Assembly: GCF_015352455.1 (NCBI RefSeq)
Contig: NZ_JADKPN010000001.1
Coordinates: forward strand, 992,001 to 1,056,000
Length of the DNA: 64,000 nt
Reading direction: 5' to 3'
Source: Nocardioides islandensis
Lineage (GTDB): Bacteria; Actinomycetota; Actinomycetes; Propionibacteriales; Nocardioidaceae
Positions 8,926 through 16,710 of the stretch are shown one piece after another; the stretch's first letter is position 1, and each line of letters opens with the position of its first letter. Position numbers and translations under genes: made by a program. The notes under the pieces are model-generated. The model was not told the DNA's origin. It saw nothing but the letters and a program-made list of their open reading frames with translations, and did no database searches.

Positions 8926-9435
8926 TCAGCGCGGGGTCCTCACCTGGCATGTGCAGCCGGCGAGGGCGATGACCCTGCCCGACCCGTCGACGATGCGCGC
9001 CTGGGCCACCATGTTACTCGTGCCGGGGTGGACCACCTCGCCGGTGCACATGAGCCGGCCCGTCGAGAGCAGGCCGGGACGCAGGAACCGGACGTTCAGC
9101 TCGCTGGTGACGTACGCCGTGGCGGGCGGCAGCAGCGAGTGGACGGCGCAGCCCATCGCCGTGTCCAGCACGGCGGCGAGCACGCCACCGTGCACGAGGC
9201 CGAAGGGGTTGAGGTGGAACTCCTCGGGGTCGAGGCTGAAGGTGACGCGGCCGGGCGCGGCCTCGACCGGCTCGATGCCCAGCGTCCTGAGGGCAGGGGG
9301 CACCGGGAGCGTGCCGCTCCCGATGGAACGGAGGACGGCGAGCCCGTCCAGCACGCCGGCCGCCGAGCGGGTGGCCTCCTGGTCCTCCCACTCGTAGCTG
9401 CGCCGGCGGTCCGTGGCGGACGTGGGCGCCGTCAC
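8926..9435 (-). CDS. PaaI-type hotdog-fold thioesterase
   Basis: A 169-residue protein with the PaaI/acyl-CoA thioesterase signature: NPFGLVHGGVLAAVLDTAMG, with the HGG loop and the catalytic Asp on the central helix. Such enzymes hydrolyse acyl-CoA thioesters in the cytoplasm; the substrate cannot be told. I chose GTG 9435 because it overlaps the stop of the small upstream ORF (GTGA) and gives a normal length; about 75 upstream in-frame codons are Arg/Pro-rich shadow sequence. It is the last gene of a three-gene group starting at 10117. Confidence 0.85.
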   Translation of the reverse strand: MTAPTSATDRRRSYEWEDQEATRSAAGVLDGLAVLRSIGSGTLPVPPALRTLGIEPVEAAPGRVTFSLDPEEFHLNPFGLVHGGVLAAVLDTAMGCAVHSLLPPATAYVTSELNVRFLRPGLLSTGRLMCTGEVVHPGTSNMVAQARIVDGSGRVIALAGCTCQVRTPR

Positions 9436-9569
9436 TGGGTCACCACCCGGCCCGCGAGGAGACCGACGAGGCTCGCCACCCGGCCCGCCACTCCGGCCGG
9501 CTCCGTGACGGCGGCGGCCATGCCCACGGCCAGGACGCACCAGGGCAGCACGCGGTCGCGGACGCTCAT
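9432..9569 (-). CDS. 45-residue membrane miniprotein
   Basis: A short ORF, missed by length cut-offs. Its ATG overlaps the stop of the DUF2867 gene (ATGA) and its stop overlaps the GTG of the thioesterase (GTGA). It thus fills the gap exactly and would be translationally coupled on both sides. The product is hydrophobic (LPWCVLAVGMAAAV and VASLVGLLAGRVV) and would form one or two membrane segments. No family is recognised. It could instead be a decayed or chance frame, but the double 4-nt overlap argues for translation. Confidence 0.55.
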   Translation of the reverse strand: MSVRDRVLPWCVLAVGMAAAVTEPAGVAGRVASLVGLLAGRVVTQ

Positions 9570-10117
9570 GCCGGCACCGCCAGCTTCTGGACGGCTCGGG
9601 CCAGCATGGACCGGACCACCCAGGGGTGGATGCGCCGGACGAGTGCGAAGTACGCGCGGCCACGGCGGTTCCTGATCTCGACGATCGTGCTCACGACCAC
9701 CCGGTCGGGCTGGACGAGCACGGAGGCCCGGAAGCCCAGATGGCGTTGGGTGATGCCCAGCAGCACCTCGTGCGGGCTTCGCGCCACCAGGTCGAACGCG
9801 TGCCGGTCGCCGGCTTCGATGCCCGACAGCCGGACCAGTGCCTCGCGGGCCACGAACAGGGCTCGGACGAAGAACGGCGGTCCGTGGAACACGGCTTCGG
9901 CCCATGCTTCCGGTGGATGGTCCCGTACGCCGCGGGGCAACGCGGCGGCGTACGCATCGGACCAGTCGACGCGCAGCAGCGCGCAGGCGAGCAGCGGGGT
10001 GCTCGGCAGCGGAACCGTCGCGACGTTGCCGGGCCGGACACGCACGGTCGCCGTGGTTCGGCGGGCCCGAGCCGTCCGGGTGGACGTGGGGTGGTGGTGG
10101 ATCAGCGTGGTGGTCAT
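9566..10117 (-). CDS. DUF2867 domain protein
   Basis: A 183-residue protein resembling DUF2867, a [11 protein letters not shown]-like family also found at the C terminus of some NAD(P)-binding oxidoreductases. The segment from about residue 45 (LPSTPLLACALLRVDWSDAY) to the C terminus covers the domain; GDRHAFDLVARSPHEVLLGI and the basic VEIRNRRGRAYFALV strand are conserved-looking. The first 35 residues are Thr/Arg/His-rich and may be disordered. It is divergent from the TetR gene at 10174, and the shared 56-nt gap carries two operator-like repeats, so TetR control of this group is likely. The biochemical role is unknown. Confidence 0.75.
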   Translation of the reverse strand: MTTTLIHHHPTSTRTARARRTTATVRVRPGNVATVPLPSTPLLACALLRVDWSDAYAAALPRGVRDHPPEAWAEAVFHGPPFFVRALFVAREALVRLSGIEAGDRHAFDLVARSPHEVLLGITQRHLGFRASVLVQPDRVVVSTIVEIRNRRGRAYFALVRRIHPWVVRSMLARAVQKLAVPA

Positions 10118-10127
10118 ACCGTTCCTT

Positions 10128-10145
10128 CCATACGCCTCCGTATGG
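10128..10145. promoter_or_regulatory. Operator-like inverted repeat, copy 1
   Basis: CCATACG-CCTC-CGTATGG is a perfect 7-4-7 palindrome in the divergent gap. It lies in the leader of the DUF2867 group, 26 bp from the second copy. Probably bound by the adjacent TetR regulator. Confidence 0.6.
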
Positions 10146-10153
10146 AGGATTGA

Positions 10154-10171
10154 CCGTACGGTAGCGTATGG
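10154..10171. promoter_or_regulatory. Operator-like inverted repeat, copy 2
   Basis: CCGTACG-GTAG-CGTATGG repeats the 7-4-7 layout with one arm mismatch. It covers the overlapping -10 boxes of both divergent promoters, as expected for a repressor site. Confidence 0.6.
10158..10167. promoter_or_regulatory. Overlapping divergent -10 boxes
   Basis: TAGCGT on the + strand (10162-10167) is 6 nt before ATG 10174 of the TetR gene. TACCGT on the - strand (10163-10158) would serve the DUF2867 group with a leader of about 35 nt. Both sit inside operator copy 2. Confidence 0.45.
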
Positions 10172-10173
10172 AC

Positions 10174-10770
10174 ATGGCCACGGGGAAGCGTGAATCGTTG
10201 ACGGCTGCCGACTGGACCGAGGCCGCTCTCACGGCGCTGGCGCGAGGGGGCCTGGCGGCCGTCGCGGTCGAGCCGCTCGCGAAGGACCTGGGTGCCACCA
10301 AGGGCAGCTTCTACTGGCACTTCGCGGACCGGAACGAGCTGCTGGTGGCGACGCTCGCGCTGTGGGAACGTCGCGACACCGACCGCGTCATCGGCGCCAT
10401 CGGGGAGTCCGGGGACGCCACGGCCCGGCTCCGCCGGCTCCTCCGCCTCGCCTTCACGTCCGTGCCGGACGACGGCACCGCCGGCGCCGTCGGCACGGTC
10501 GAGCTGGCGCTCCAGGCCAGTGCCGCGCACCCGTTGGTCGCACCGGCGCTGCGCCGGGTGACCGAGCGGCGCCTGGGCTTCCTGACCCGCCTCTACACCG
10601 AGCTCGGGCTCTCACCCGCCCGCGCGCGCGACCGGGGACTGTTGGCCTACACGGCGTTCCTGGGTCATGCGCAGCTCGCGCACGCCACCCCCGGCCTGCT
10701 TCCCGGCGGACGCGCCTTCACCACGCACGTCGACCAGATGACCGAGACGCTGATGCGCTTGGGCGACTGA
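10174..10770 (+). CDS. TetR-family transcriptional regulator
   Basis: A 198-residue protein. The N-terminal HTH spans about residues 8-55: AALTALARGGLAAVAVEPLAKDLGATKGSFYWHFADRNELL, with the typical TKGSFYWHF recognition helix. The rest is an all-helical ligand domain without recognisable specificity. I prefer ATG 10174 over ATG 10168 because a TAGCGT box ends 6 nt before it. The gene is divergent from the DUF2867-miniprotein-thioesterase group, and the two tandem palindromes in between suggest that it represses both directions. It converges on the ABC transporter operon, ending 6 nt from it. Confidence 0.88.
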   Translation: MATGKRESLTAADWTEAALTALARGGLAAVAVEPLAKDLGATKGSFYWHFADRNELLVATLALWERRDTDRVIGAIGESGDATARLRRLLRLAFTSVPDDGTAGAVGTVELALQASAAHPLVAPALRRVTERRLGFLTRLYTELGLSPARARDRGLLAYTAFLGHAQLAHATPGLLPGGRAFTTHVDQMTETLMRLGD

Positions 10771-10776
10771 GACGTC

Positions 10777-11736
10777 CTACTTCAGCGACGCCCGTAGCTG
10801 GCGGTGGATGCCGGCCGGGGTGAGGACGCCGACGAACTGGGCGCCGGACCTGACCCCGACGAGGGGCTTGTCGTCGCGGAGCATGGCGGCCAGCGCCTCC
10901 TCGAGAGTGGCGTCGACATCGATGGCGGAACCGAGGTCGCCCGTGCTCACCCCGTCGAGCGGCTCGAGGTGCTCCGGGTCGATCGGGGTCACCGTGAGCC
11001 GGCGCAGGCCGCGGGTGGCGCCGACGAAGTCCTCGACGTACTCGTCCGCAGGGTGGGCGAGCAGCTGTGCGGGCGTGCCGAACTGCGCGAGCCGTCCGCC
11101 GGTCTCGAAGACCGCGACCCGGTCGCCCATGCGCACGGCCTCGTCGATGTCGTGGGTCACCAGGACGACCGACTTGCCCAGCTCCCGCTGGATCTTCAGG
11201 AACTCGTCCTGGAGCCGGATCCGCACCACGGGGTCGACGGCGCCGAACGGCTCGTCCATCAGCAGCACGGGCGGGTTGGCCGCCAGGGCGCGGGCGACGC
11301 CCACGCGCTGACGCTGTCCGCCGGAGAGCTGGTGGGGATACCGGTCGCCGTACGTCGCGGCGTCGAGGCCCACCAGGTCGAGCAGCTCGCGCGCCCGCTC
11401 ACGGGCGGTCGCGGTGGACTCGCCGTACAGCAGTGGCACGGTCATCACGTTGCGGATGACCTTCTGGTGCGGGAACAGCCCGATCTGCTGGATGACGTAG
11501 CCGATCCCGCGCCGCAGCTGGACCGGGTCGGCCTGGGTGACGTCCTGGCCGTCGATGAAGATCTGGCCGGACGTCGGCTCGATCAGCCGGTTGATCATCT
11601 TCAGCGTCGTGGACTTGCCGCACCCCGACGGGCCGACGAGGACGACCAGCTCGCCCCGCTGCACGTCCAGGTCGAGCTCCTGGACGGCTACGGTGCCGTC
11701 CTCGTAGGTCTTGCCGACGCCGACCAGCCGGATCAT
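10777..11736 (-). CDS. Glycine betaine/choline-type ABC transporter, ATP-binding subunit
   Basis: A 319-residue ATPase of the OpuCA/ProV group. Walker A GPSGCGKST is at residues 35-43, the signature LSGGQRQRV and Walker B VLLMDEPFGA follow, and the C-terminal 70 residues form a single CBS-like domain that in this family senses ionic strength or nucleotides. It drives uptake of quaternary ammonium osmoprotectants with the permeases at 12882 and 13618 and the binding protein at 11790. It starts 53 nt after the binding-protein gene. The true substrate (betaine, carnitine or choline) cannot be fixed. Confidence 0.9.
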   Translation of the reverse strand: MIRLVGVGKTYEDGTVAVQELDLDVQRGELVVLVGPSGCGKSTTLKMINRLIEPTSGQIFIDGQDVTQADPVQLRRGIGYVIQQIGLFPHQKVIRNVMTVPLLYGESTATARERARELLDLVGLDAATYGDRYPHQLSGGQRQRVGVARALAANPPVLLMDEPFGAVDPVVRIRLQDEFLKIQRELGKSVVLVTHDIDEAVRMGDRVAVFETGGRLAQFGTPAQLLAHPADEYVEDFVGATRGLRRLTVTPIDPEHLEPLDGVSTGDLGSAIDVDATLEEALAAMLRDDKPLVGVRSGAQFVGVLTPAGIHRQLRASLK

Positions 11737-11789
11737 GTCCGAGGACTTCTCCGGGGCGGCCGGCGCCGGCGCGCCGTGCGATGTGGTGG

Positions 11790-12752
11790 TCAGAGCAGAC
11801 CCTTGTCCTGGAGGAACTGCTGGGCGACGTCCTCGGGCTTCTGCCGCTCGGCGTCGACCTTGAGGTTCATCTGCGCGAGGTCGTCGGTGGTGAGCGCCGC
11901 GGACAGCTGGTTGAAGATGTCCTCGAGGTCGGGGTTCGCCTTGAGGAAGTCGGCGTTCACCGCGGGCGTGAGGTTCTGCGCGGGCTGGATGCCCTTGTCG
12001 TCCTCGAGCAGCACCAGCCCGTCGGCCGCGAGCGTGCCGTCGGTGGTGCCCGTCTCGCCCATGGTGACGTCGCCCTTCTTGACGGCGTCCTTGACCTGCG
12101 CGCTGGCGAAGTCCAGCGGGACGATCTCGGTGATCTTCAGGCCGTAGACCTTCGTCAGGCCGCCCTCGCAGTCGGCGCGGCCCTCGCAGTCCGGCGGGGC
12201 GCCGAGCTTGATCGGGTCACCGAGCGCCGCGAGGTCCGACAGCGTGGTCAGGGAGTTCTGGTCGGCGAAGTCCTGGGTCACGAAGAAGGCGTTCTGGTCG
12301 GTGGCGTCCGAGGGCGGCAGGATCGAGATGCCCTTCGCCTCGGCCAGCGGCTTCAGCGCCTCCAGCGTCTTGTCGACGTCGTTGCTGGAGACCAGCGGTG
12401 CGTCCGGGCCGTTCTTCTCGGTGTTGAGGTAGTCGGTGATGCCGGCGAGGTAGTCAGGAACGATGTCGACGCCGCCGCTGCTGAGCTCGGGCAGGTAGAC
12501 GTCACGGGTCGTCACCAGCTTGGTCTGCACCGTGAAGCCCTCGTTCTCCAGGACCTTCTGATAGATCGCCGCGAGCACCTGGCTCTCGGTGAAGTCCTGG
12601 CCGCCGACGACGACCGTGCCCTTGTCACCGCCACCGGTGTCCCCGGAGCCGGTGTCCGCGCCGGAGCTCTCGAGCGAGTCGCCCCCACACGCGGCCGTCG
12701 CGAGCATGAGGGCCGTCACCGCGGCTGTGGCGATCAATCGATGGATGCGCAT
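11790..12752 (-). CDS. Glycine betaine/choline-type ABC transporter, substrate-binding lipoprotein
   Basis: A 320-residue OsmF/OpuCC-type binding protein. The signal peptide ends in a lipobox (LATAAC, Cys22), so it is tethered outside the membrane. A Gly/Ser/Asp-rich linker precedes the ligand domain, which begins VVVGGQDFTESQVLAAIYQ, the usual QAT-family opening. The start at 12752 gives a normal signal peptide; in-frame upstream codons are not signal-like. A 129-nt gap with its own -10 box precedes it, so it may be transcribed both from that promoter and from the permease genes. Four-gene QAT systems usually have two permeases, as here. Confidence 0.9.
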   Translation of the reverse strand: MRIHRLIATAAVTALMLATAACGGDSLESSGADTGSGDTGGGDKGTVVVGGQDFTESQVLAAIYQKVLENEGFTVQTKLVTTRDVYLPELSSGGVDIVPDYLAGITDYLNTEKNGPDAPLVSSNDVDKTLEALKPLAEAKGISILPPSDATDQNAFFVTQDFADQNSLTTLSDLAALGDPIKLGAPPDCEGRADCEGGLTKVYGLKITEIVPLDFASAQVKDAVKKGDVTMGETGTTDGTLAADGLVLLEDDKGIQPAQNLTPAVNADFLKANPDLEDIFNQLSAALTTDDLAQMNLKVDAERQKPEDVAQQFLQDKGLL

Positions 12753-12828
12753 CTGGTGCACCACCTTCTGTGTCCCGCGGGAGGTCCCGCGCGTGTCCGA
12801 TGGGCACCCAGCGGCACCCGCGTGAAGA

Positions 12829-12834
12829 ACAGTA
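12829..12834 (-). promoter_or_regulatory. Candidate -10 box for the binding-protein gene
   Basis: TACTGT on the minus strand lies about 77 nt before the start at 12752. The leader contains a 7-bp CGCGGGA/TCCCGCG hairpin. Only the -10 pattern supports it. Confidence 0.3.
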
Positions 12835-12881
12835 GACCCGTCCGCCGACATTCCTCGGTGACGAAATGGTTACGACCACCT

Positions 12882-13628
12882 TCAGACAACGGCCTCCGGT
12901 AACGGTTCCTCCCTGAGGGTGGTGCGCCGCCCCCGCCGGTCGCTGCGTTGGGCGCGACGCATCGGGTCGGCGTACCGCTCGGCGAGCACCGCGAGCCCCT
13001 CCAGCAGCAGCGCCACGACGGCCACCAGCACGGCCCCCGCGACCACCTCGTAGGTCCGGTGGTTGGCGAACCCGCGGGTGATGATGCGGCCGAGTCCCGG
13101 TCCCGCCACCAGGGCCGCGATGGTCGCCGTCGCCCAGACCTGCACGAGAGCCAGACGTACGCCGGTCATGATCACCGACATCGCCAGTGGCAGCTCGACC
13201 GAGGTGAAGACCTTGCGCTCGCCCATCCCCATCCCTCGCGACGCCTCGACGATGTCGTTGTCGACCTCGGTGATGCCCACGTAGGTGTTGGTGATCAGCG
13301 GCGGCAGGGCGAAGAGCACCAGCGAGATCAGCGTGGCCAGGCCGGCGCGGCCGTAGGGGCCGAACTCCTCCGACCCCACGGGACCCAGCGACAGCACCAG
13401 CAGCACGGCGAAGACGGGCACGGCACGGCCGACGTTGGAGACGTTGACGGCCAGGAAGCCGAAGCGGTGCCGGTGCCCGGCGTACATCGCCAGCGGCAGG
13501 CCGACCACCATGGCGATCACCATCGCGGTGACCGTCAGCAGCAGCTGCTGCACCAGGAACGCCGCGATGCCCGTCGACCCGGACCAGTGCGACCCGTCGG
13601 TGAGGTAGCCCCAGACGTCAGCGAGCAT
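12882..13628 (-). CDS. Glycine betaine/choline-type ABC transporter, permease
   Basis: A 248-residue inner-membrane permease with about six membrane segments. The EAA loop that docks the ATPase is EASRGMGMGERKVFTSVELPL followed by SVIMTGVRLAL. The C-terminal 30 residues are Arg-rich and cytoplasmic. Its start overlaps the upstream permease gene by 11 nt. It belongs to the BPD_transp_1 family and pairs with the permease at 13618 as a heterodimer. Confidence 0.9.
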   Translation of the reverse strand: MLADVWGYLTDGSHWSGSTGIAAFLVQQLLLTVTAMVIAMVVGLPLAMYAGHRHRFGFLAVNVSNVGRAVPVFAVLLVLSLGPVGSEEFGPYGRAGLATLISLVLFALPPLITNTYVGITEVDNDIVEASRGMGMGERKVFTSVELPLAMSVIMTGVRLALVQVWATATIAALVAGPGLGRIITRGFANHRTYEVVAGAVLVAVVALLLEGLAVLAERYADPMRRAQRSDRRGRRTTLREEPLPEAVV

Positions 13629-14304
13629 GGCGCGTCCAGGGAGTGAGCAGCCGCTGCGCGCCGACCAGCACCAGGTCGAGCGCGATCGCGAGCAGGATGC
13701 ACAGCAGGCTGGCGGCGAAGATCTGGGCCTTGAACTGGTTGCCGACCGCCTGGAGCAGCAGGTTGCCGAGGCCGCCGTACGACACGATCGCCCCGATCGT
13801 CGCCAGCGCCACCGTCGACACGGCCGCGACCCTGAGGCCGGCCATGATGATCGGCAGGGCCAGCGGCAGCTCGACCCGCGTCAGCAGCCGCACCCGCGAG
13901 TAGCCCATGCCGCGCGCCGCCTCGACGACCTCGTCCGGCACGGCGCGCAGGCCGGCGAGCACGTTGCGGACCAGGATCGTCAACGAGTACAGCGCGAGGC
14001 CGATGATCACCGTCGTCGGCGAGAGCCCCGTGAACGGCAGCAACAGCGAGAAGAGCGCGAGCGACGGGATCGTGTAGATGATCGTGGTGCCACCGACCAC
14101 GAGGGACTCGACGGTCGGGTTGCGCCGGGCGAGCAGCGCCAGCGGCACGGCCGCCACCAGCCCGACGAGCACCGAGACGACCGTGATCCAGAGGTGCTGG
14201 ACCGTCGCGTCGGTCAGCTCGGGGCGGTAGTCGGACCAGTACCGCCCGCAGATCCAGGAGTTGTCGAGGTAGCACTTCGCCACCTCGGCCGCCTGCGCGC
14301 TCAC
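13618..14304 (-). CDS. Glycine betaine/choline-type ABC transporter, permease
   Basis: A 228-residue permease, first gene of the importer operon. The EAA loop reads EAARGMGYSRVRLLTRVELPL, then PIIMAGLRVAAVS. A GTG at 14304 (VSAQAAEVAKCYLDNSW) gives the usual length; 27 further in-frame codons exist up to an ATG at 14385 but run into the palindromic repeat and are Pro/Arg-rich. The short N-terminal extracytoplasmic segment with two cysteines (CYLDNSWICGRYW) is common in this permease type. No -10 box could be assigned with confidence. Confidence 0.88.
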   Translation of the reverse strand: MSAQAAEVAKCYLDNSWICGRYWSDYRPELTDATVQHLWITVVSVLVGLVAAVPLALLARRNPTVESLVVGGTTIIYTIPSLALFSLLLPFTGLSPTTVIIGLALYSLTILVRNVLAGLRAVPDEVVEAARGMGYSRVRLLTRVELPLALPIIMAGLRVAAVSTVALATIGAIVSYGGLGNLLLQAVGNQFKAQIFAASLLCILLAIALDLVLVGAQRLLTPWTRHAR

Positions 14305-14328
14305 CCGGCAGACGCTAGCCGATCCACT

Positions 14329-14433
14329 CGGTGGTCGAGCCGGGCGAGCGTCAGCGAGCCCATGTCGAGACCCCGCAACACTCACCGGTTCTCGACACGC
14401 TCGGCCGTGGCCGGCCTCGCGGCTCGACCACCG
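14329..14433. repeat. Long inverted repeat between glycosyltransferase and transporter operon
   Basis: Perfect 13-bp arms CGGTGGTCGAGCC (14329-14341) and its complement (14421-14433) enclose 79 nt that include TCTCGACACGCTCGG. It resembles the GGTGGT(T/C)GAG...CTC(A/G)ACCACC palindromes common in this group of actinobacteria; compare 17630-17739. It probably ends transcription of the glycosyltransferase. Confidence 0.65.
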
Positions 14434-14434
14434 A

Positions 14435-15559
14435 TCAGGCGATCTCGTGGTCGCGCAGGGCCAACGCCTCGGGAGCGACGTCCGAGAGGTCCAGCACCTC
14501 GGGAGGTACGACGAGGCGCCGGCCGTCCCGAGGCGCCGGACCGTCGAGCGTCCGGACCCACCGCACGACCGACTCCGCGTCGGCGCGCCGGTTCCGCTCG
14601 ACGAGCCAGCCGACCAGCCGGTGCACCGGGGGCAGTCCGCTCTCCACCAGGGACCGCTCGCCCCACAGGTCGTGGATCCCGGTCACCAGCAGGTCCCACC
14701 ACTCGTCGGAGGCGTCGGGGATCTCGGTGAAGTAGCGGTGCAGGTCGCCGGCCATCACGCGGTCCACGAAGTACGCCGACGTCCCGGCGTCGTCGTACTC
14801 CTCCACCGCGTCCAGGGCCATCCGCTTGGTGAGCAGCCGGTCGCCGAGGTCCGTGACCGACGCGCGCTGCTGCGTGATCGACGTGCCGTCCGCGCGGATC
14901 CGCCAGTGGTAGACGACGTCCGGGATCACGTCAAACGCACCGGCGAGGTAAGCGCGCGTCGTGGTCGGCTGGTCCTCGTACCTCACGCCCTCCGGCCACT
15001 CGAGCCCCTGCGACCGCCAGAACGACAGGCGGTACAGCTTGTTCCAGGCGAACACGTCGCCCAGGATCTCCGGGTGCTCGCGCGCCGCGATCCCGGTCAG
15101 CCGCTCGCGGTGCAGGCGGCGCATCCACGGGGGCTCGTGGAGACCGTCGGCCTCCCAGCGCACGACCGAGCCGGTGACGAAGTCCGACTCCGAGCCCTGC
15201 AGCGACTCGGCCAACGTGGCCAAGGCCCCCGGCGGCAGCACGTCGTCGGAGTCGAGGAACGCCAGGTACTCGCCCCAGGCACGGTCCAGCACCAGCTCGG
15301 TGCCGACGTTGCGAGCCGACCCGAGCCCGCCGTTGGGCACGTGCAGCACCGAGAGGCGGTCGTCGCGCGCGGCGTACCCGTCCGCGATCTCCCCGGACGA
15401 GTCCGGCGACCCGTCGTCGACGACCACCACCTCGAGGTCGACGCCGCGCTGGGCGAGCAGGCTGTCGAGCGCCTCGGGGAGGAACCGCTCCACGTCGTGG
15501 GCCGGCACCACGACCGACACCCGGGGGAGCTCCCGGCGACGTCGCAGGCTCCACCTCAC
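14435..15559 (-). CDS. Family 2 glycosyltransferase
   Basis: A 374-residue protein with a GT-A fold at the N terminus: VSVVVPAHDVERFLPEALDSLLAQ, VVVDDGSPDSS and the metal-binding FLDSDDVL. These are typical of inverting GT2 enzymes that add sugars to surface polysaccharides or teichoic-acid-like polymers. The C-terminal 170 residues have no recognised domain. The GTG start at 15559 is preceded at 6 nt by TAGCCT, so a leaderless transcript is likely. It is divergent from a sulfotransferase and a second glycosyltransferase, which suggests one surface-glycan locus. Donor and acceptor are unknown. Confidence 0.88.
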   Translation of the reverse strand: MRWSLRRRRELPRVSVVVPAHDVERFLPEALDSLLAQRGVDLEVVVVDDGSPDSSGEIADGYAARDDRLSVLHVPNGGLGSARNVGTELVLDRAWGEYLAFLDSDDVLPPGALATLAESLQGSESDFVTGSVVRWEADGLHEPPWMRRLHRERLTGIAAREHPEILGDVFAWNKLYRLSFWRSQGLEWPEGVRYEDQPTTTRAYLAGAFDVIPDVVYHWRIRADGTSITQQRASVTDLGDRLLTKRMALDAVEEYDDAGTSAYFVDRVMAGDLHRYFTEIPDASDEWWDLLVTGIHDLWGERSLVESGLPPVHRLVGWLVERNRRADAESVVRWVRTLDGPAPRDGRRLVVPPEVLDLSDVAPEALALRDHEIA

Positions 15560-15565
15560 GAAAGG

Positions 15566-15571
15566 AGGCTA
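15566..15571 (-). promoter_or_regulatory. -10 box of a leaderless promoter for the glycosyltransferase
   Basis: TAGCCT on the minus strand lies exactly 6 nt before the GTG start at 15559. Confidence 0.5.
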
Positions 15572-15586
15572 TCGAGCCCCAACGGA

Positions 15587-15592
15587 TAGGCT
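15587..15592 (+). promoter_or_regulatory. -10 box for the sulfotransferase gene
   Basis: TAGGCT lies 8 nt before the GTG at 15601, giving a near-leaderless transcript. It is back to back with the glycosyltransferase promoter. Confidence 0.4.
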
Positions 15593-15600
15593 TCCGTGCC

Positions 15601-16710
15601 GTGACGAGCCCTACGACGGACACGCGCGGCGGTAGCGCACCGGGAGACCTGGACCCCGCCGACTACCCGCGCAAGGTGCTCTTCGTCGCCGGTGCCGGCC
15701 GGAGCGGCACGAGCACCCTGTCGGGCCTGATGCAGCTGATGGGCCTGCACGTCCCGCAGCCCGAGGTCGTCGCCGACGACACCAACCCCAAGGGCTTCGG
15801 CGAGCCCGCGTGGGTCGTCGAGCACCACGACCGGCTGCTCAAGGACGCCGGCGTCCAGGTCAGCGACGCGCGGCCCGAGGCGTGGTTCGAGACCGGCCGG
15901 ATCGCCACCCGCGAGACCGAGCGGATCAAGACCGCCGAGTGGCTGGAGGGCCACTTCGCCGAGGGGCACGAGCTCGTCGTGAAGGACCCGCGGCTCTCGT
16001 GGTTCCTGGGGCTGTGGCGGGTGGCCGCGATCCGCGACGGCGCGATCCCCGTCTTCGCGACGATGCTGCGGCCGCCGTCGGAGGTGGTCGGCAGCAAGCA
16101 GAAGTACTACGCCAACCGGCTCGGCTCCGCGCACCTCGCAGCCAGCTGGCTCAACATGCTGCTGCACACCGAGCGCGCCACCCGCGAGTCCGTCGCCGAC
16201 GGCGGCCGGGCCTTCGTGAGGTACGGCGACCTGCTGGACGACTGGGTGAAGGTCGTGATGCATCTCGGCGAGCAGCTGGAGCTGCAGAACGTCCTGCACG
16301 CCAAGAGCGAGCAGATCCGCGACGGCCACCGGTTCGTCGACCCCGGCCTGCGCCGGGTCACCCAGAGCCTGGCCGACCTCCAGCTCCCGCCGAAGCTGCA
16401 CGAGCTCACCGCCCAGACCTGGGAGGAGCTGAACAAGCTGGCCGAGCCCGGTGGCGACACCGCCGACGTGCACGCGACGCTCGACCAGCTCCGTGAGGCG
16501 TACGTCGACCTGTACGCCGAGGCCGAGGCCATCTCCCGGTCCTCGGTCGTCGCCGCCGAGCAGCGGATCAGACGGGAGCGCCGTGGCGGCGTCCCCGCGG
16601 ACGTCGAGCCGGCGCCGGACCTGGCCGACCGGATCCCGCACGGTCTTCGGGCGGCCATCCCGCCCGGCGTACGCCGCGGCATCCGCAAGGCGCTCGGGCG
16701 CACCCGATGA
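15601..16710 (+). CDS. Sulfotransferase-family protein
   Basis: A 369-residue protein with the PAPS 5-prime-phosphosulfate loop near its N terminus: KVLFVAGAGRSGTSTLSGLM (about residues 22-41). VVKDPRLSWFLGLW, followed by a VFATMLRPPSEVVGSKQ strand, is typical of the Sulfotransfer_3/4 group, where the Arg and Ser bind the 3-prime-phosphate. It would transfer sulfate from PAPS to a carbohydrate. The C-terminal 50 residues are basic. The GTG start follows a TAGGCT box. Overlaps the next glycosyltransferase by 4 nt (ATGA). The acceptor is not known; the flanking glycosyltransferases suggest a surface glycan. Confidence 0.8.
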   Translation: MTSPTTDTRGGSAPGDLDPADYPRKVLFVAGAGRSGTSTLSGLMQLMGLHVPQPEVVADDTNPKGFGEPAWVVEHHDRLLKDAGVQVSDARPEAWFETGRIATRETERIKTAEWLEGHFAEGHELVVKDPRLSWFLGLWRVAAIRDGAIPVFATMLRPPSEVVGSKQKYYANRLGSAHLAASWLNMLLHTERATRESVADGGRAFVRYGDLLDDWVKVVMHLGEQLELQNVLHAKSEQIRDGHRFVDPGLRRVTQSLADLQLPPKLHELTAQTWEELNKLAEPGGDTADVHATLDQLREAYVDLYAEAEAISRSSVVAAEQRIRRERRGGVPADVEPAPDLADRIPHGLRAAIPPGVRRGIRKALGRTR

